A stretch of 64,000 bases of DNA from Symsagittifera roscoffensis (Eukaryota > Xenacoelomorpha > Acoela > Convolutidae). The stretch's first letter is position 1. The number at the start of each line of letters is the position of its first letter. Both the position numbers and the translations under genes were made by a program. Under the pieces are notes generated by a model, which had not been told where the DNA came from, ran no database searches, and was given only the letters and a program-made list of their open reading frames with translations. Below are positions 1-11,234 of this stretch, piece by piece. The stretch is from positions 67,611,374-67,675,373 of the forward strand of contig NC_087065.1 in the NCBI RefSeq assembly GCF_963678635.1, in the 5' to 3' direction.

Positions 1-1423
1 AAGAAACTACTTAAGAAACGGAGAGGACCATTCATGATAACGGAAGTACACCAACAAGGACGGTTCTACCGTTTGAGTACGGGGCGCGCAGCACATTATG
101 AAAATCTGAAGCCTCATGTACCATCCCCAGAAGACTGGTGCGTACCGCAGAACATGGAAGGACTCGAGTACCTACTGGTGGAGCCAGCGTGTGAGGTGAA
201 TGAAAAAGGCACCAGAGAGAAATACGATGGCAACGAGGGCTTGAGTTTGGACGACAATGAAAAAATAGAAGCGGATTCAGAGGCAGAATCCTTTGTGGAA
301 GAAGATTGGAACGATCAGGAGCAGGACGAGGTGCCGAAGTGGACCGAACCAGACTTGCCGATAACGGCAGGAACCAGGAGCGGTAATCGTAAACGGACAG
401 GCGTGAGATACAATAGTTACGGGGATGACTTTTTGATTGACAAGATACGGCCTGAAGAATTGGGCGACGATTTACTGAGTGTGGGCGAAATGGTGGCAGA
501 CAATGAATGGCAAATCATCAACGACAGCAAACATTACCCAAAGGAGGACTACTCCACACCAGAACAAGAAACAGATCTGGAGCAGAGCGAGATAGAGAGG
601 AGGGAGAACACGAACCTGAGAATACTAGAGTGGATGCTTGAGGTCGAGAGCAAAGGAGATGAAGGGCTAAGCATCCAGCAGGTCGACGTGTCAGCAGAAC
701 AACACGTGAAAACGGAAGATCCCCTCTTCGGTTGGACGGCAACCGACAGGCTGCTCGAAATATCACCAGATAATTTAGACCCAGTATCATCGACGGTGAC
801 GTCGATAAATTTTTTTGTCCGGGGATTGGGGGTAGGATTTATCCACAGCGAAAATTTGATGATAAAAAAGCTCAAGGAAGTAAGGGAAACAAATGAGCTG
901 GAACTGGGCGAGGAGCAGGCTGAGCCTACCATAGGAAGGAATTTCAAGACAAAATTCGAAATTCCGAATGAATACTCAGAGAACATCATGATTACGGACA
1001 GCGACTCCATCCTGTCAGACAGGACCAGCGCAATTTGTATAACAGCGGACATGAGCTTCAGATCAAGACTAGAAGCCGACTTCAGAAGACAGTACCAGAA
1101 CGTGGAGTTTCTATTCAGACAGAGACCGGGGCTGGGAGGAATGGCTGCGCTTCCCCCATCAGTGGCACAAGTCCCGGGCAAATACCTGTGCTTTCTAGTG
1201 ACGAGGGTCAATGAAAGGAATACGATAGCACGTGATGTTATCACTAACGAGACTGAGGTATTTCATGATTGAAAGAGGGATAATGGAGGTCTCGATGCCC
1301 GTTTATGACCCAAACAGGGGTAAATTGAGCCCAAAGGAGTTATATGCCATCCTACACGTGGTCTTCGCAGAAACGGAGATAATAGTACACCTACACAAGA
1401 AATACTACTTGAGTATCGCCTGA
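1..1423 (+). pseudogene. integrase C-terminal tail fused to a macrodomain-like module
   Basis: The frame is open from base 1. The first ~45 codons (KKRRGPF, then Y-R-L and Y-E-N-L-K-P-H) match the small beta-barrel or chromodomain-like tail that ends Ty3/Gypsy and retroviral integrases. An acidic low-complexity linker follows. From about base 950 the protein resembles a TARG1/OARD1-type macrodomain: ICITADMSFRSRLEADFRRQ corresponds to the 'vs.Df..gaGiA..Frk' helix, YLCFLVTRVN to the central strand, and EVSMPVYDP to the 'iSMPrIGcG' strand. The frame changes around 1240-1255: the first frame stops at 1272 and the rest continues in the +1 frame to the stop at 1423. The G-C-G-L-D loop and the Gly-Ala-Gly ligand loop are not conserved, so ADP-ribose binding or hydrolysis is doubtful. 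Fold assignment is by eye. Confidence 0.6.
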
Positions 1424-1712
1424 GCTACGGGTGGACAACGGAAGTCTTGAGTTGGGGGTACATGTGGATCTTGAGCAAGGGTACGTGGGGACCTCGGGGC
1501 AGGTAGTTGGATTTTAACGTGACTGGTATGACAATTATAATTTAAAAAAAAGACGGTGCTAAAACATTAAATGAATCTGCATGCTCTTAACAAACTTCCT
1601 TTTGAAATATTTTAATAAAACAAATGAAGGGATAAGGTTTTAACTACAAAAATGGGGGGGTTCTAGGTTAGGAACATGACACCTTAACCTAAAAAGTTGA
1701 TTTTACTTTCAG
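1424..1712 (+). other. non-coding spacer within the retroelement
   Basis: There is no open frame of note between the macrodomain stop and the next coding block. The stretch is AT-rich, with an A-tract near 1545 and a pyrimidine-rich run ending in TTTACTTTCAG at 1702-1712. That run looks like a splice acceptor for the following coiled-coil ORF. A downstream ORF expressed from a spliced RNA would parallel retroviral env, but this is inference. Confidence 0.4.
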
Positions 1713-2640
1713 ATTGATTTGATTAAATCGAAGTTGACGACTCAAACACACTCATTGGAAAGAGAACAGAAGGTTTTGAACAAAGTTCAGGAGCAGCAAC
1801 ATTCGGAAGAGAATTCTCAAACACTCAAGTTGGTACGGTAACACTCAAGTTGGTACGGTAACACTCAAGTTGGTACGCTAATTCTCGAGTTGGTTGGTGC
1901 GCGAGATAATCTAGAAATTGTAAAAATTGCAGATCGATTTTGGAAGTCCATGCCTGCGGCGCTAAAGAGGCCGACGCTTGATGAGTTGTACAGACGCTTG
2001 AGGGACCTGGACTACACCCAAGTGGACGAGAGGATGGCAGTGTTGTTGAACGCCATCCTGCAATTAGAGGAGCAAGGTGAGTGCAGGGAGTCCGCGACCG
2101 AAGCTGTCTTGATGGTCGGCTACACTACGGAAGGCATATCCAATCAGGAACAGACCAGGTGGCTATCCTGGAACGTGGATGGAGGGGTGAGAGGATTCGA
2201 CTTGGCGAGGAAGCCTGGCTTAAGCAACAACACTGAGTACGGCGCGGGAGAATTCCCATTGCCGGTCAGACCGTCAGCAAGATCAGCTAGCCAGTCCACG
2301 AGCAAGCCACCTTCTACGACGAGAGCCCAGCAAACGGAATACACGTATCCTGACCTCAGCAACTTGAAGAGGGAACTTGAGAGGGCGCAGAGGGAAAAGA
2401 ACAAAGCGAATCTTGACCGTCAGCGCGAAGCTTGAGAGAAATCAAGCGAATCTGGAGAGGGGCCAGGCGATCCTTGAAAGGGACCAGGCGAGTCGTGACC
2501 TTGGGATGTTGAGAGCAGAATACCAGCAAGAGCAGAGGGTGCGAGATAACGCGGCGAATTGCGAGCAGTTGAAGTCGGAACTTGAAAAAATTCAGCGGCG
2601 ATAACGAGAGCTCGACAGGCAAAAGGAAAAGGAAACCAGG
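1713..2640 (+). pseudogene. coiled-coil ORF, decayed
   Basis: Coding begins right after an acceptor-like TTTCAG, with a helical Glu/Gln/Leu-rich segment (LEREQKVLNKVQEQQ) that stops at 1839 within a 20-bp tandem repeat. The same frame is open again from 1842 to a TGA at 2433, giving a folded-looking segment (ALKRPTLDELYRRLRDLDY) and a Ser/Thr/Pro linker. The frame then shifts by about 2400 into a highly charged heptad region with repeats such as LERNQANLERGQAILERDQ, ending at 2604 with a TAA and more coil in the same frame beyond it. It may be an assembly or nucleocapsid-like coiled coil that precedes the SGNH module in the intact protein. No family recognised. Confidence 0.45.
1821..1880 (+). 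repeat. 20-bp direct repeat, three copies
   Basis: The unit ACACTCAAGTTGGTACGGTA occurs at 1821-1840 and 1841-1860 without change, and at 1861-1880 with one change near its end. A related segment with CTCGAGTTGGTTGG follows. The expansion places a TAA in the reading frame at 1839-1841. Confidence 0.9.
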
Positions 2641-3742
2641 ACGACGGAGCGAGCTGTTTGCAAGCTCAAAGCCGGAGTCGCGCATGGAGGCGGATGAGGC
2701 TCCCAGGTCGAAGCGACGATTCAACTTGGACCGGGCGGCTCAAGAACACATAAACGAGGGGCTGGAAGTATGGATACCAACCGAATCAGCGTCCTCCCTG
2801 CGCGGTTCGGAGACGACGCAACCGATACGCCCGTTGATGGAGGTGGCACTGCCTGGATACACCCCGAGCTCAACCCCGAGCAGCAGTAAGGTGAGCGGGA
2901 GCTCGTCGCGTCTTAAGGAGTTACACGAGAGGCTACAGCTGAGAAGTGGTGAAAGTCCAGCTAGAGCGGAGGTACCCCCAACTTGGAGAGAGCAACCGGT
3001 CAGGAGCGTGGTGATCGCAAGCTACAAGAAAAACACGGAGGGCAGATACCACAGGCACAACCGCATGGATTGGAACGTGGCGCAGCGGGCGAGAAGGGAT
3101 TGTTTTCATGACGCGTCTTGTGCTGAATATTACACACAGCCACGAATACCGGAGGGTGCAGTTCACCTGATTGTAGGGGAAAGCCTGGTACGGGTGCTGA
3201 CCCGAATCCAGTCGCACTGGCATACTGGAGTCTTGAGTTTCTCTGGAGCCGCAACACCGCAGATGTTGGCATCACTCGAGATGGTAGGGATGGCAAAAAT
3301 TTACACAGTGACTTTAATGATGGGGACCAATGATGTGTCCAGAGGGGAATTAAGGAAAGTCATGAGGCTACATGATAAAATGAGTTGCATCCTGTAGGAG
3401 TTGCGGATTCAGATGGATCCCGCCATACTCACAGTTTGCACCATCCCTTACAACATGATGGCCGACCAACACGCGATGGAAATGAACGAGAAAGTGCGGG
3501 TCCTGAACGAGATAATCAGGCAGATACATCAAAGGAGTGTCCTCCCCGTCAGATTGTTGGACGTAGCCGGCCAGATGGAGCGGTCCTTCCCAGAGGACGC
3601 GTCCTCAGATGGAATCCACTTCGACAGGCCTAGGGGCGTGGAGTGGTTGAACGACGTCTTCCAGAGGCACATAAACGAGTTGGAGGCAGACCTGCTTGAG
3701 ACGGCCCAATTCACATTCGGTCCACCCCCAAATTCCCCTTGA
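2582..3742 (+). pseudogene. SGNH/GDSL-hydrolase-like module of the retroelement
   Basis: After a basic Ser/Pro-rich leader the frame encodes a complete set of SGNH-family blocks. Block I is LIVGESLVR (nucleophile Ser, about 3170-3190), block II is FSGAATPQM, block III is MMGTNDVSRGE (about 3320), and block V is SDGIHFDRP with the Asp and His (about 3605-3628). Between them are alternating strands and helices of the right size. A single in-frame TAG at 3395-3397 interrupts the module; the same frame continues to the stop at 3742. SGNH enzymes are esterases or lipases. Esterase domains are known in ORF1 of CR1-like non-LTR retrotransposons, but here the module sits downstream of an integrase tail. 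Substrate unknown. Confidence 0.6.
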
Positions 3743-3749
3743 CACAAGA

Positions 3750-4693
3750 CCCCCGTAGAGAATAAGAGAGGGGAGAAGCCAGCGGAGGCAAGCCGGACGC
3801 GATATCTGGAGAAAGTAAAGGAGTTGGACCTGGAGGATCTGGAGTGCAGACAGGAGTTGGCAGAACTCCTGGGGCTCAAGCATGTGTCACACGAGGACTT
3901 GAGTCGGCAGCAGTGCGTAGACTGGCTAAAGGCCCACGAAACGCATTTCTCAAGAGCAAGAATGATGAAGACGGCTGATCTGACTGGGATTCCCATGAGA
4001 TCAGTCATGATACCGATAAACTACAGACCTCTCAAGTTGCTGGGGAGTCCGGGACTAATAGTGGAGCCCCCCAAGCACCGAACAAGTATCGCCAGAATCA
4101 GATTGGCAACTCCTGCGCAGTTGAGGGTAGTAGACAAGCTACTGGAACCAAAAGAGATTGAACTAGCAGACGCCGCTTACGAGGGTGCGAAATTGGCAGA
4201 CGACCCAAAATATGGGAAACCCTGCGGCAGTGCCCAATTGTATACGATAGAGCGGATCCAGCAGCCGCGAGGGTGATCATCGTGACGGGATCGGATGTCG
4301 AGGGAACGTCTCCCAAGTTGTTCTGGCCGGAAACTCTGGTATACTCGCTGCCAGTTGCAGAGTTGAACCAGATATTGACCTTGGTGGTGGCGATAAAGTC
4401 AGTGATGCCTTGTGAACCAGAGCTACTGCTGTTCGCAGGAATGAACGATCACCTGCATGCGGCTGGGCTTCTAGAGCAGCTGAAAGGGGATGAGCCTACG
4501 CCAAAAAAAATCTGGGAGGCTATCCAGACGTTGTTTGCCGCGATGAACGGGGTGCACGAAAATGTCAGTTCGCGATTTGGACCCAAGACGAAAGTGTTAT
4601 TCACGACGTCGCCCGGATAGGCGAGCATGCCTCCTGCTCTGCAGTTTGTGTATGCTATTTTGATCATAATTAGCCGAAGGGAACGCATGGCGG
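3750..4693 (+). pseudogene. second SGNH-like module with helical leader
   Basis: An open frame from about 3824 to 4276 encodes a helical segment (DLECRQELAELLGLKHVS) followed by a basic, proline-containing stretch. The next frame starts at 4273 and reads IVTGSDVEG, then helices, then ELLLFAGMNDHLHAAG, which resembles block III of SGNH hydrolases (G-x-N-D). An in-frame TAG at 4618-4620 follows TTSPG; the frame continues as ASMPPALQFVYAIL. No GDS nucleophile block is visible, so catalysis is unlikely or the resemblance is partial. Confidence 0.4.
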
Positions 4694-4699
4694 ATCCTG

Positions 4700-6794
4700 A
4701 TGGCAGCTCCCAATCGAGTGCTGGAACCCACGAACTTGAGACTTTGGAAGTCAAAACTGGCGGCGGCGTGGGCGGCGTGGGCGGATGTGTCCCATGCGTT
4801 GAGGGGATTTTATGAATTGGCAGACATACTCATTGTACTGGATGAGGCCCTCTTACTCGAGATCTCGAATCTTGCCAGGCAGCTGAAGTTCAGTCCGATA
4901 GTAGGGGATGACCGCCCGATATTAAGTCTTCTGACAGCCAGCTTATGATTCCGAGGCATGGACGTGACCATCACGAGCTCCACGAGCAAATCTAAGGGAC
5001 CAAGTAACGAAAGGAAGAATGTGGCTGCGACCGAAAAGCAACTGCAGTCGATGGTGTATCGACTAACACTAGAGAGAGGCAGGTGGCCGTTTCTAATACC
5101 AAGACTAGAGAATGCTACTGACAAGACAAGGGAAAGTGCCCCACCTCTGGTGAAGCAGATCTCGGAATTTCTTGAGGAACAATTGGAGGCAGCCGAGAGC
5201 AGGGAGATGACGGTGGCTAGGTTCGTCACGGCAGCGAACGAGGTCACCATTGGAGGATTCTGGAGGGAACATGCAAAAGGTGAGCTGAGGACGAGGAAAG
5301 ATCAAGAGATCCTGAAACTCTTGAGTCCTTGTTGGGAAATACATGGCTGGAGTGTTTTGTGCGAAAGAGACCATTTTTGGGGCCTTTGTACAAGAACAAT
5401 TGAGCATGCCCATAAGCCTCTTGCTAGCCCTATACTTAGTTTACCCAAGCTACCTGTTTAACATGGGTCCAGCGTACATGTTCAGTCGGGGTGTAGAGAC
5501 ACTTCGGATTGATGGGTATCTGGCACTGGTGCTCCTGACTCATGGCGAATTGGTGTCATTCCATCGGCTGATGAAGTATGGAGAAACCCTGTCGATGGGA
5601 AAAACCCACTCGAGTATAGACACTTATTCGTATAAATGCGCGGCGGGACTGAAGAGATTGCTGGTGGAGTATCTTCTGATGCAAAACCGACACATGACCG
5701 GTGAGGAGAAGAACCCGAAGACGAGAGAGGAATGGATGGAGGCGAATGGTGGTATCCCTCTACTGACCGATCTATGCCTGGCGATGAAATCTGACCCAGT
5801 GGGAGAAATCAGGGGACTAGAGGAAGTCGTGACTTGCATTTACGGACCAGCGGTGACATACGCCTTTCCGGACCCTCTAGTGGCTGCATACCGCCATTCA
5901 GTAGTACACGAATTACCGATATGGGATGATGGCAGGATGATCGTGGAAGAGGGACACATCGCGCTCAAGGACGAGATGAAGTTTGCCACAAGGAAGTATC
6001 GGGCGCCTTACGGATTGGAACAGGTGGAAATGAGGCAAGAAGGGAGAGAGCTGGATGCGGCAGGCTCGTTATATGTGGCTCTGACGGAATATAAGAAGCA
6101 AGACCCCGCGACACCCTCACCCCTGTCTGTGGGCACTCCTGGAGACAAGAGAAGTGGCCCCGTAGAAGACCGATTTAGGAAGATACTCGAGAGAAGGCAA
6201 GCTGAGTCGGTAGAAGAGAGCATGGACGAAACTCTCAGTGAAACGGGGGAGGAAATGGAAGTGGGGAATACACCTGAGCCGAAACCAGCAGAGGTGGATT
6301 TCACCGCCCAGGAGCTACTGCAGGACCTGATCAGAGACGATTGGGCAGACACTGCCACGCCACCACTAACCTCATCCCCTCGTAAGAACCTGGAACTACC
6401 ACTGACAAGTGAGACTTCCAATATGGGGACGATACTTTTGAGTGCTGAAGAGAGGCAAAAGAATACGTTTGAGGGGAACAGGGATATGTTTCTGGGGACT
6501 CTGGATGAGAACGCTTGGCGGGATTTCTTGAGTGAAATTGATCAAGAGACGACGCTGGATAACTTCAAGGAAGAACTGTGGAACACGGTGGTCAAGTTTG
6601 GGGAACCAGTGTTGAAGGCCAGTGGAGTGGATGAAAAAGCAAGAAAGGAGTTGCTCAGCAAGATGGTCAAGTTGAGCGAGACGCGACAGAAGACCAAAGA
6701 TGATGAATGTAGAGACGGCTCTACGCTGAAGAAAAAGACTGATGATAAAATAAATAAAATTAAGGGGAGGATAAGATTAAGACTAGTAATATAA
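4700..6794 (+). pseudogene. unknown retroelement ORF, helical with acidic C-terminal half
   Basis: The frame from 4700 has an in-frame TGA at 4946-4948, then continues from an ATG at 4958 to about 5340, where the frame shifts into a 483-codon ORF (5343-6794). The N-terminal part is helical and amphipathic. The centre has hydrophobic helices (MPISLLLALYLVYPSYLF and DGYLALVLLTHGELVSFH) that could be buried or membrane-associated. The C-terminal half is rich in Glu, Asp, Ser and Pro, ending in a Lys-rich tail. I recognise no family. Its position between the SGNH-like modules and the last ORF suggests one long polyprotein in the intact element. Confidence 0.4.
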
Positions 6795-6840
6795 TTAAGA
6801 GTACTAGTATCCTTAAGGCTCGAGCAGGGGGAGGCAAGAG

Positions 6841-9637
6841 TTGGAAGGGTGGAACCGGGACGGAGAGATCGAATCTGTGATGATAGTGACGACACCCCCA
6901 AGCAAAGGTATGAAGTCTCGAAAGAGGAAGCGGGAGATGGAGGAGTTGAGCAGCCCGTCGGTGGATGCTGTTTCGGAGAAGAACTTGAGGGAGACTGCCC
7001 CCATGATCTTAGCGCGGTGGAAGACGGCAGCCTACAAGAGTAGCTCCGAACCATGGAGGCTAACCGATATAGTAAAAGAGATAGAGGTCTCGACAAGTCT
7101 GGTAACAGAGGAGGACTTCAAACCTCAAAAAGCAGGCTCGAAAAAGGGTTCGACGAGTGGAGAAACCTGGGAAGTGGATGTGGGCAGAGAATGGATCTCG
7201 AGCGAACATCAAGCTGTTGGCAAACAAGTGTTCAACGACCCTCTTGAGAAGAATGCGACGAGGCATACGGCTCGACCTTGGTGGGTGGCCCTAGAGACGA
7301 TGAAGGAATTGGAGGACTGTCTGAAATTGGGCTACTCAACAGAAAGCAGAAGTCAACAAGCTGGAATTGGGAAGTCAGCTAAAGCGAACTTGGCAGAGCC
7401 TGTTGCAGGATTATTTTGAGGAGGCGATGAGAACACCTCCATCAGCCTTGCCTCTGATGGCGAATCCCTTCGTCAGAACCGCGGGACAACTGATGTTCGC
7501 GTGGAGCCTAGTGGGAATAGAGTTGGAGGTCTTGACTTCATGTGACAAATTGAAGTTGGGCAATAAAAACCTGGAAGTCTATCAGATGCTGGTACAACAA
7601 GTCGCGAGGGACAACTCCGGTCCGAGCCTGGCGAGAAGAAAAGATGCCACTTGTTTCTTGAGGTGGATATTGTCCGTAATGAACAATAGCACCGTCCAAG
7701 CGTGTCATCAGAAGGCCATGGGGAGCAAAACCATGGAGAGAAGAGTCTCCACGGTCATACTGAACGTGTACCAGAGTACGGGAAACGAGAAGGAAGATGA
7801 CTCGAGGCAATCCCTAGAGAATCATAGAAAACTTGATGAGATACGAAGATTCCACAACAAGAAATTTGAAGAGGGGCATGATGTGCATCGCAACTTAGCC
7901 TTGGCTGAGGGTTACGTGAGACCCAATAAAAAGGGAGAGTATCAATACGTGTCTGGAGTGATGGGAATAGCGTACAATCCTTTCTTAAATTCAGAAGCTG
8001 CGAGCGCTTACAGGAATCATGAGGTGGCGGAGCTCTTAAAATTTTGGACGGACAAGATAATCGTTGTCGATCCAATGGAAAGGGAGAAACCGAGCCTGGG
8101 CCGGCTACTTGAGCCGACGCCAAAGGTGATAAGCGTGCCGCGTTCGAGCAAAAGAGTAGAATTGAGAATGGGAAATGGGAATGGCATGATGACTACGAAT
8201 TTGGGAACGGTTTGGAAATTGCAGAGACCTTCCTGGTGTCCCCATCCCCATGCGAGCTTGATTGAAGAAGTCACGGAACGAGTGAGGCTAACACCAACAA
8301 AAGATGAGGATCTGGGAACGTTGGACGTGATACACAAATTGATCCTACCACAGAGTAAAGAGTCGGACGGAACAACGAGTGAGCTGGGATCACTGAAGAA
8401 GTTGGAACCTGGTAGCTGTCTTGACTTGACGTGCGGAGGCGGAGGGCACACTTGTGATGGACGATCATGTGTCACAATACAATATTTTCAGGGAGAAGAC
8501 CTTGTCACTTGGTTTGGCGATATAACAGAAAGAGAGAAGAGCGAAGTGCAGATAATGGCTGAGTGTTATACGAACTTCACAGTGAATGTAGCAACGGCGC
8601 TGGGGTTCTTCTCTAGAATTTGTAGTCTGCAATCACTGGAGATGCTGGAGTCTGAACACCATTTGGTGACGGCGTTGAGCGTGGAGTCGTGGCCAGGGGC
8701 GTTGCAAACCACCCAGAAACATATCAGAGGATGGAAAATTGGTCTAGAGGCGGAGATGGGATTTCCAGTGAGCGAAGTTTATGACCTGCCTGTGAATGCG
8801 AAGTCTTTGGTGGGCTCAGTAGTGGCCAACGTATGTGGGAGCCATTATCCATTGCACATGGCAAGGGTGGAGGTATCCAGCCAGAGGATACTAGTGGATA
8901 AGGCCTTCTCGGCACCCAAGTGCGTACGGCTGGCTCGAATGTCGCATCATTCACACGGACTGTTGAGGAAGATCCTGGGAACGGTGCCAAGGGCACAAAG
9001 AGATGAATTGAGTGAAATCTGGGGAGAAGAACTCTTGAGCTTAGGAGACGAAAATAGGAGTGATTTTGAGAGACAGAATGCCATCGGGAAGCCGATAAGT
9101 GATGTCCCAGCGCCGGAGGAGGATGATGTGGTGCACGAGAAGATGATGGAGCTGGAGCCTCTGCTGGAAGCCTCGGGGGAACGCAATCTCCGAAGCATAG
9201 AAATTACACATGGGGAATGCCCATGCCACTGCTTGGCACAGACAGTCTGGTACCCGGAGCATACAAACCTTTGCTTAGTGAGGGATGTAGAAGAAATTCA
9301 GTCAATCGGGTTACCCGATCTTCAGCAGAAGGTGACCATCTTGGTAGTAAGTACGATGTTGGCGTTACGATGGATCGAAGAGAATGTAACGAAGTATAGG
9401 GAGTCGAAGACACATACGGCGGAATCGATACACGCTATAGATTACAGCAGGAGACTTGAGTTGTTTGAGACTGTATGCAAGGTATTTGCCATACCAATGG
9501 AAATCAGGCATGTATGGAGCCGCATTAGGTTCTTTCCGTGGTTTAAAGCGACGTTGACATCTTGGTTGTACATAGCGACAAAGGATCATATGAAGAATTA
9601 CCAGAAGGAATATCGACAGGAATATCGAAGAACGTGA
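6841..9637 (+). pseudogene. unknown large ORF at the 3' end of the retroelement
   Basis: Two overlapping frames (6841-7419 and 7367-9637) form one protein of roughly 930 residues with a frameshift near 7380. The N-terminus is basic (KSRKRKREMEE), like a nuclear localisation signal. The middle has a cysteine/histidine cluster (CLDLTCGGGGHTCDGRSC, about 8420-8475) and a second cluster (HGECPCHCLAQTVW, about 9205-9245), possible metal-binding sites. The 756-codon open frame from 7367 is the longest intact stretch of this element. No known family recognised; a helicase, nuclease or envelope motif was looked for and not seen. Confidence 0.45.
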
Positions 9638-9653
9638 GCATTAGCCTGCACAA

Positions 9654-9839
9654 TTCCTTTTGCTTAACAGGGAATTGAAAACGAAAGGTTTACCGAATCA
9701 GGCAACGAGGTTACAGGAGCAGAAAGAGTGGATGCGATCCTTCGAACAATTGAGAGCATGGGAAGAAATTGTGATCAGCTCTGATGATGAGGAAGCAAGG
9801 AATGCGAAGCGAGCAGGGAGCTCAATGTGGGTTTCTTGA
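9654..9839 (+). pseudogene. short coding remnant, charged helix
   Basis: A frame without a start codon encodes about 60 residues of charged helix (LQEQKEWMRSFEQLRAWEE, then ISSDDEEARNAKRAG) and ends at TGA 9837-9839. Composition and codon style match the ORFs upstream, so it is probably a frameshifted C-terminal continuation of the last retroelement ORF. Confidence 0.35.
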
Positions 9840-10330
9840 GTCTTGAGAGGGAAAGGAAGGGGCTCGAGTGTGAACTCGGATAAAATCCGAGGTCACGGAA
9901 AAGAAATTTTAACGAAACAAAATATTGTTATTAATATGCTATAGTTATTATTTAAGTCAAAATGTTGCATGACAAATTTCTGATTGGATAGGACAAAAAA
10001 TTTTTTAATCATAAGCTTCAAAAGCGGATATTTAAGGTGCAGGTATATGAAAATTTTGATTGCTGTTCAGCGATAGTGTTACAATTTTATATAGTGGTGA
10101 ATTTTGGGATGTAGATAAACTTAAGTCTGCTGCAAACTTCTGTAAATGACCACTGGCACTGTATCTTGAGCAACACTCGGTATTCTGGGGACTCACTGGC
10201 AGGCGACAACTCGCGATGAGGACATCGATCTTGAGTCCGGGGAGTATGTGCCAGTCGGTCATGTTTGGAAGTTTGACCTTGAGGAATACGAACTACGTGA
10301 TTTTGGGATGAAGTTTAATTTATCAAAAAT
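9840..10330. other. AT-rich non-coding region, no gene seen
   Basis: No supported coding sequence. CTTGAG/CTCGAG hexamers (9838, 9863, 10153, 10224, 10278) continue at the density seen in the retroelement, so this is probably its 3' untranslated region. Confidence 0.4.
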
Positions 10331-10342
10331 TTGAACTGATCC

Positions 10343-10606
10343 TGTCATGCCCAATTTTCTCGCAAAACTGAAAATCTCAGAAATACAAGATCAGAACATC
10401 CGATTTACAATCGCGGGAAAGTATTGAAAAAGCAGCGGGAAATTGCTATTCGCAATTTCCAGATACGAAATAAACACGAGTAGAGCCGTCCTATCCTGAA
10501 ATAGGAGAAGGAGTGATTACAGAAGGAGAATACATTTATTCGAGTTGAACTAGAGTGAACCCTCAGTGGAAAGGTGGACAGCTGGGGTGTCCCAATGGTT
10601 CAGACA
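10343..10606 (+). repeat. LTR-like block, copy A
   Basis: The block starts TGTCATGCCC, ends CAGACA (TG...CA), is 264 bp and carries AATAAA at 10469-10474, all typical of an LTR. No flanking target duplication is visible, so it could be the 3' LTR of the upstream retroelement or a rearranged solo LTR. Confidence 0.35.
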
Positions 10607-11234
10607 AAAACTTCAATTCTTGAGTCAAAACTTATTTCCCTTGTTGAAATTAATTAGTATCAAACTTCTAAAGTTATCATACTTAATTCTCGAGTTGCTT
10701 ACTGATTTAGTTACTCCAATTCTTGAGTGTGCTGGTATGTGAGTACCCAATTTAGTTTTCTCGAGTGTGTTTTATGATTGTTATGTTGAGATAAGGAGAG
10801 TTTTAGGTTGATCCATCTGAAATGGATCAAAGTTCCACTGTCTAATAAAAAGTAACTGTGCGGATTGTTCCGACCCTGTTTTTAACGGCGTTCGTGTGTT
10901 TTGGGTATTTTGAGACCTAAGTATGGGGACGTTCTTATTTTCTAGAGTGGGGGGGGGGGGGTATTTTGGTAGTGGCCTTTAAGCTGTAACGGGTTTTTAG
11001 TCTCATGTCGCAAGCGAACCGAATTGGCTCCGACCGTTTTGAGGTAGAAAAACACAAGAGATAGTGTCCCTGACTCTTGAGCCAATCGTTATAGGGCCTA
11101 TTCTTCTTAAGCCTCATATGTGACCGAAGTAGGCGACTGTTACATTTCACACCTTTAATCGTTTTGTAAATATTGTTAAAAAATTTTAATCCTGATGATG
11201 CACAAAATGTGCGAAAACGTTTGAATTAATATTT

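Larger units (their letters stand above)
1..10606 (+). mobile_element. 3' half of a large decayed LTR-type retroelement
   Basis: The window opens in frame within an integrase C-terminal tail and is followed by about 8.5 kb of plus-strand coding sequence in several modules, with no host-like introns. The open frames are joined by single in-frame stops (for example 3395-3397, 4618-4620, 4946-4948) and by small frameshifts, so this copy is inactive. GC content is visibly higher than in the surrounding AT-rich DNA. An LTR-like block (10343-10606) may mark the 3' end. The upstream part (gag, protease, RT, RNase H, integrase core) lies outside the window. The Ty3/Gypsy-type assignment is inference from the integrase tail. 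Confidence 0.7.

Noticed and set aside
549-1244. 231-codon minus-strand ORF opposite the macrodomain module
   Set aside because: Shadow of the plus-strand coding region: Ser/Leu-rich composition typical of antisense frames, and no family pattern.
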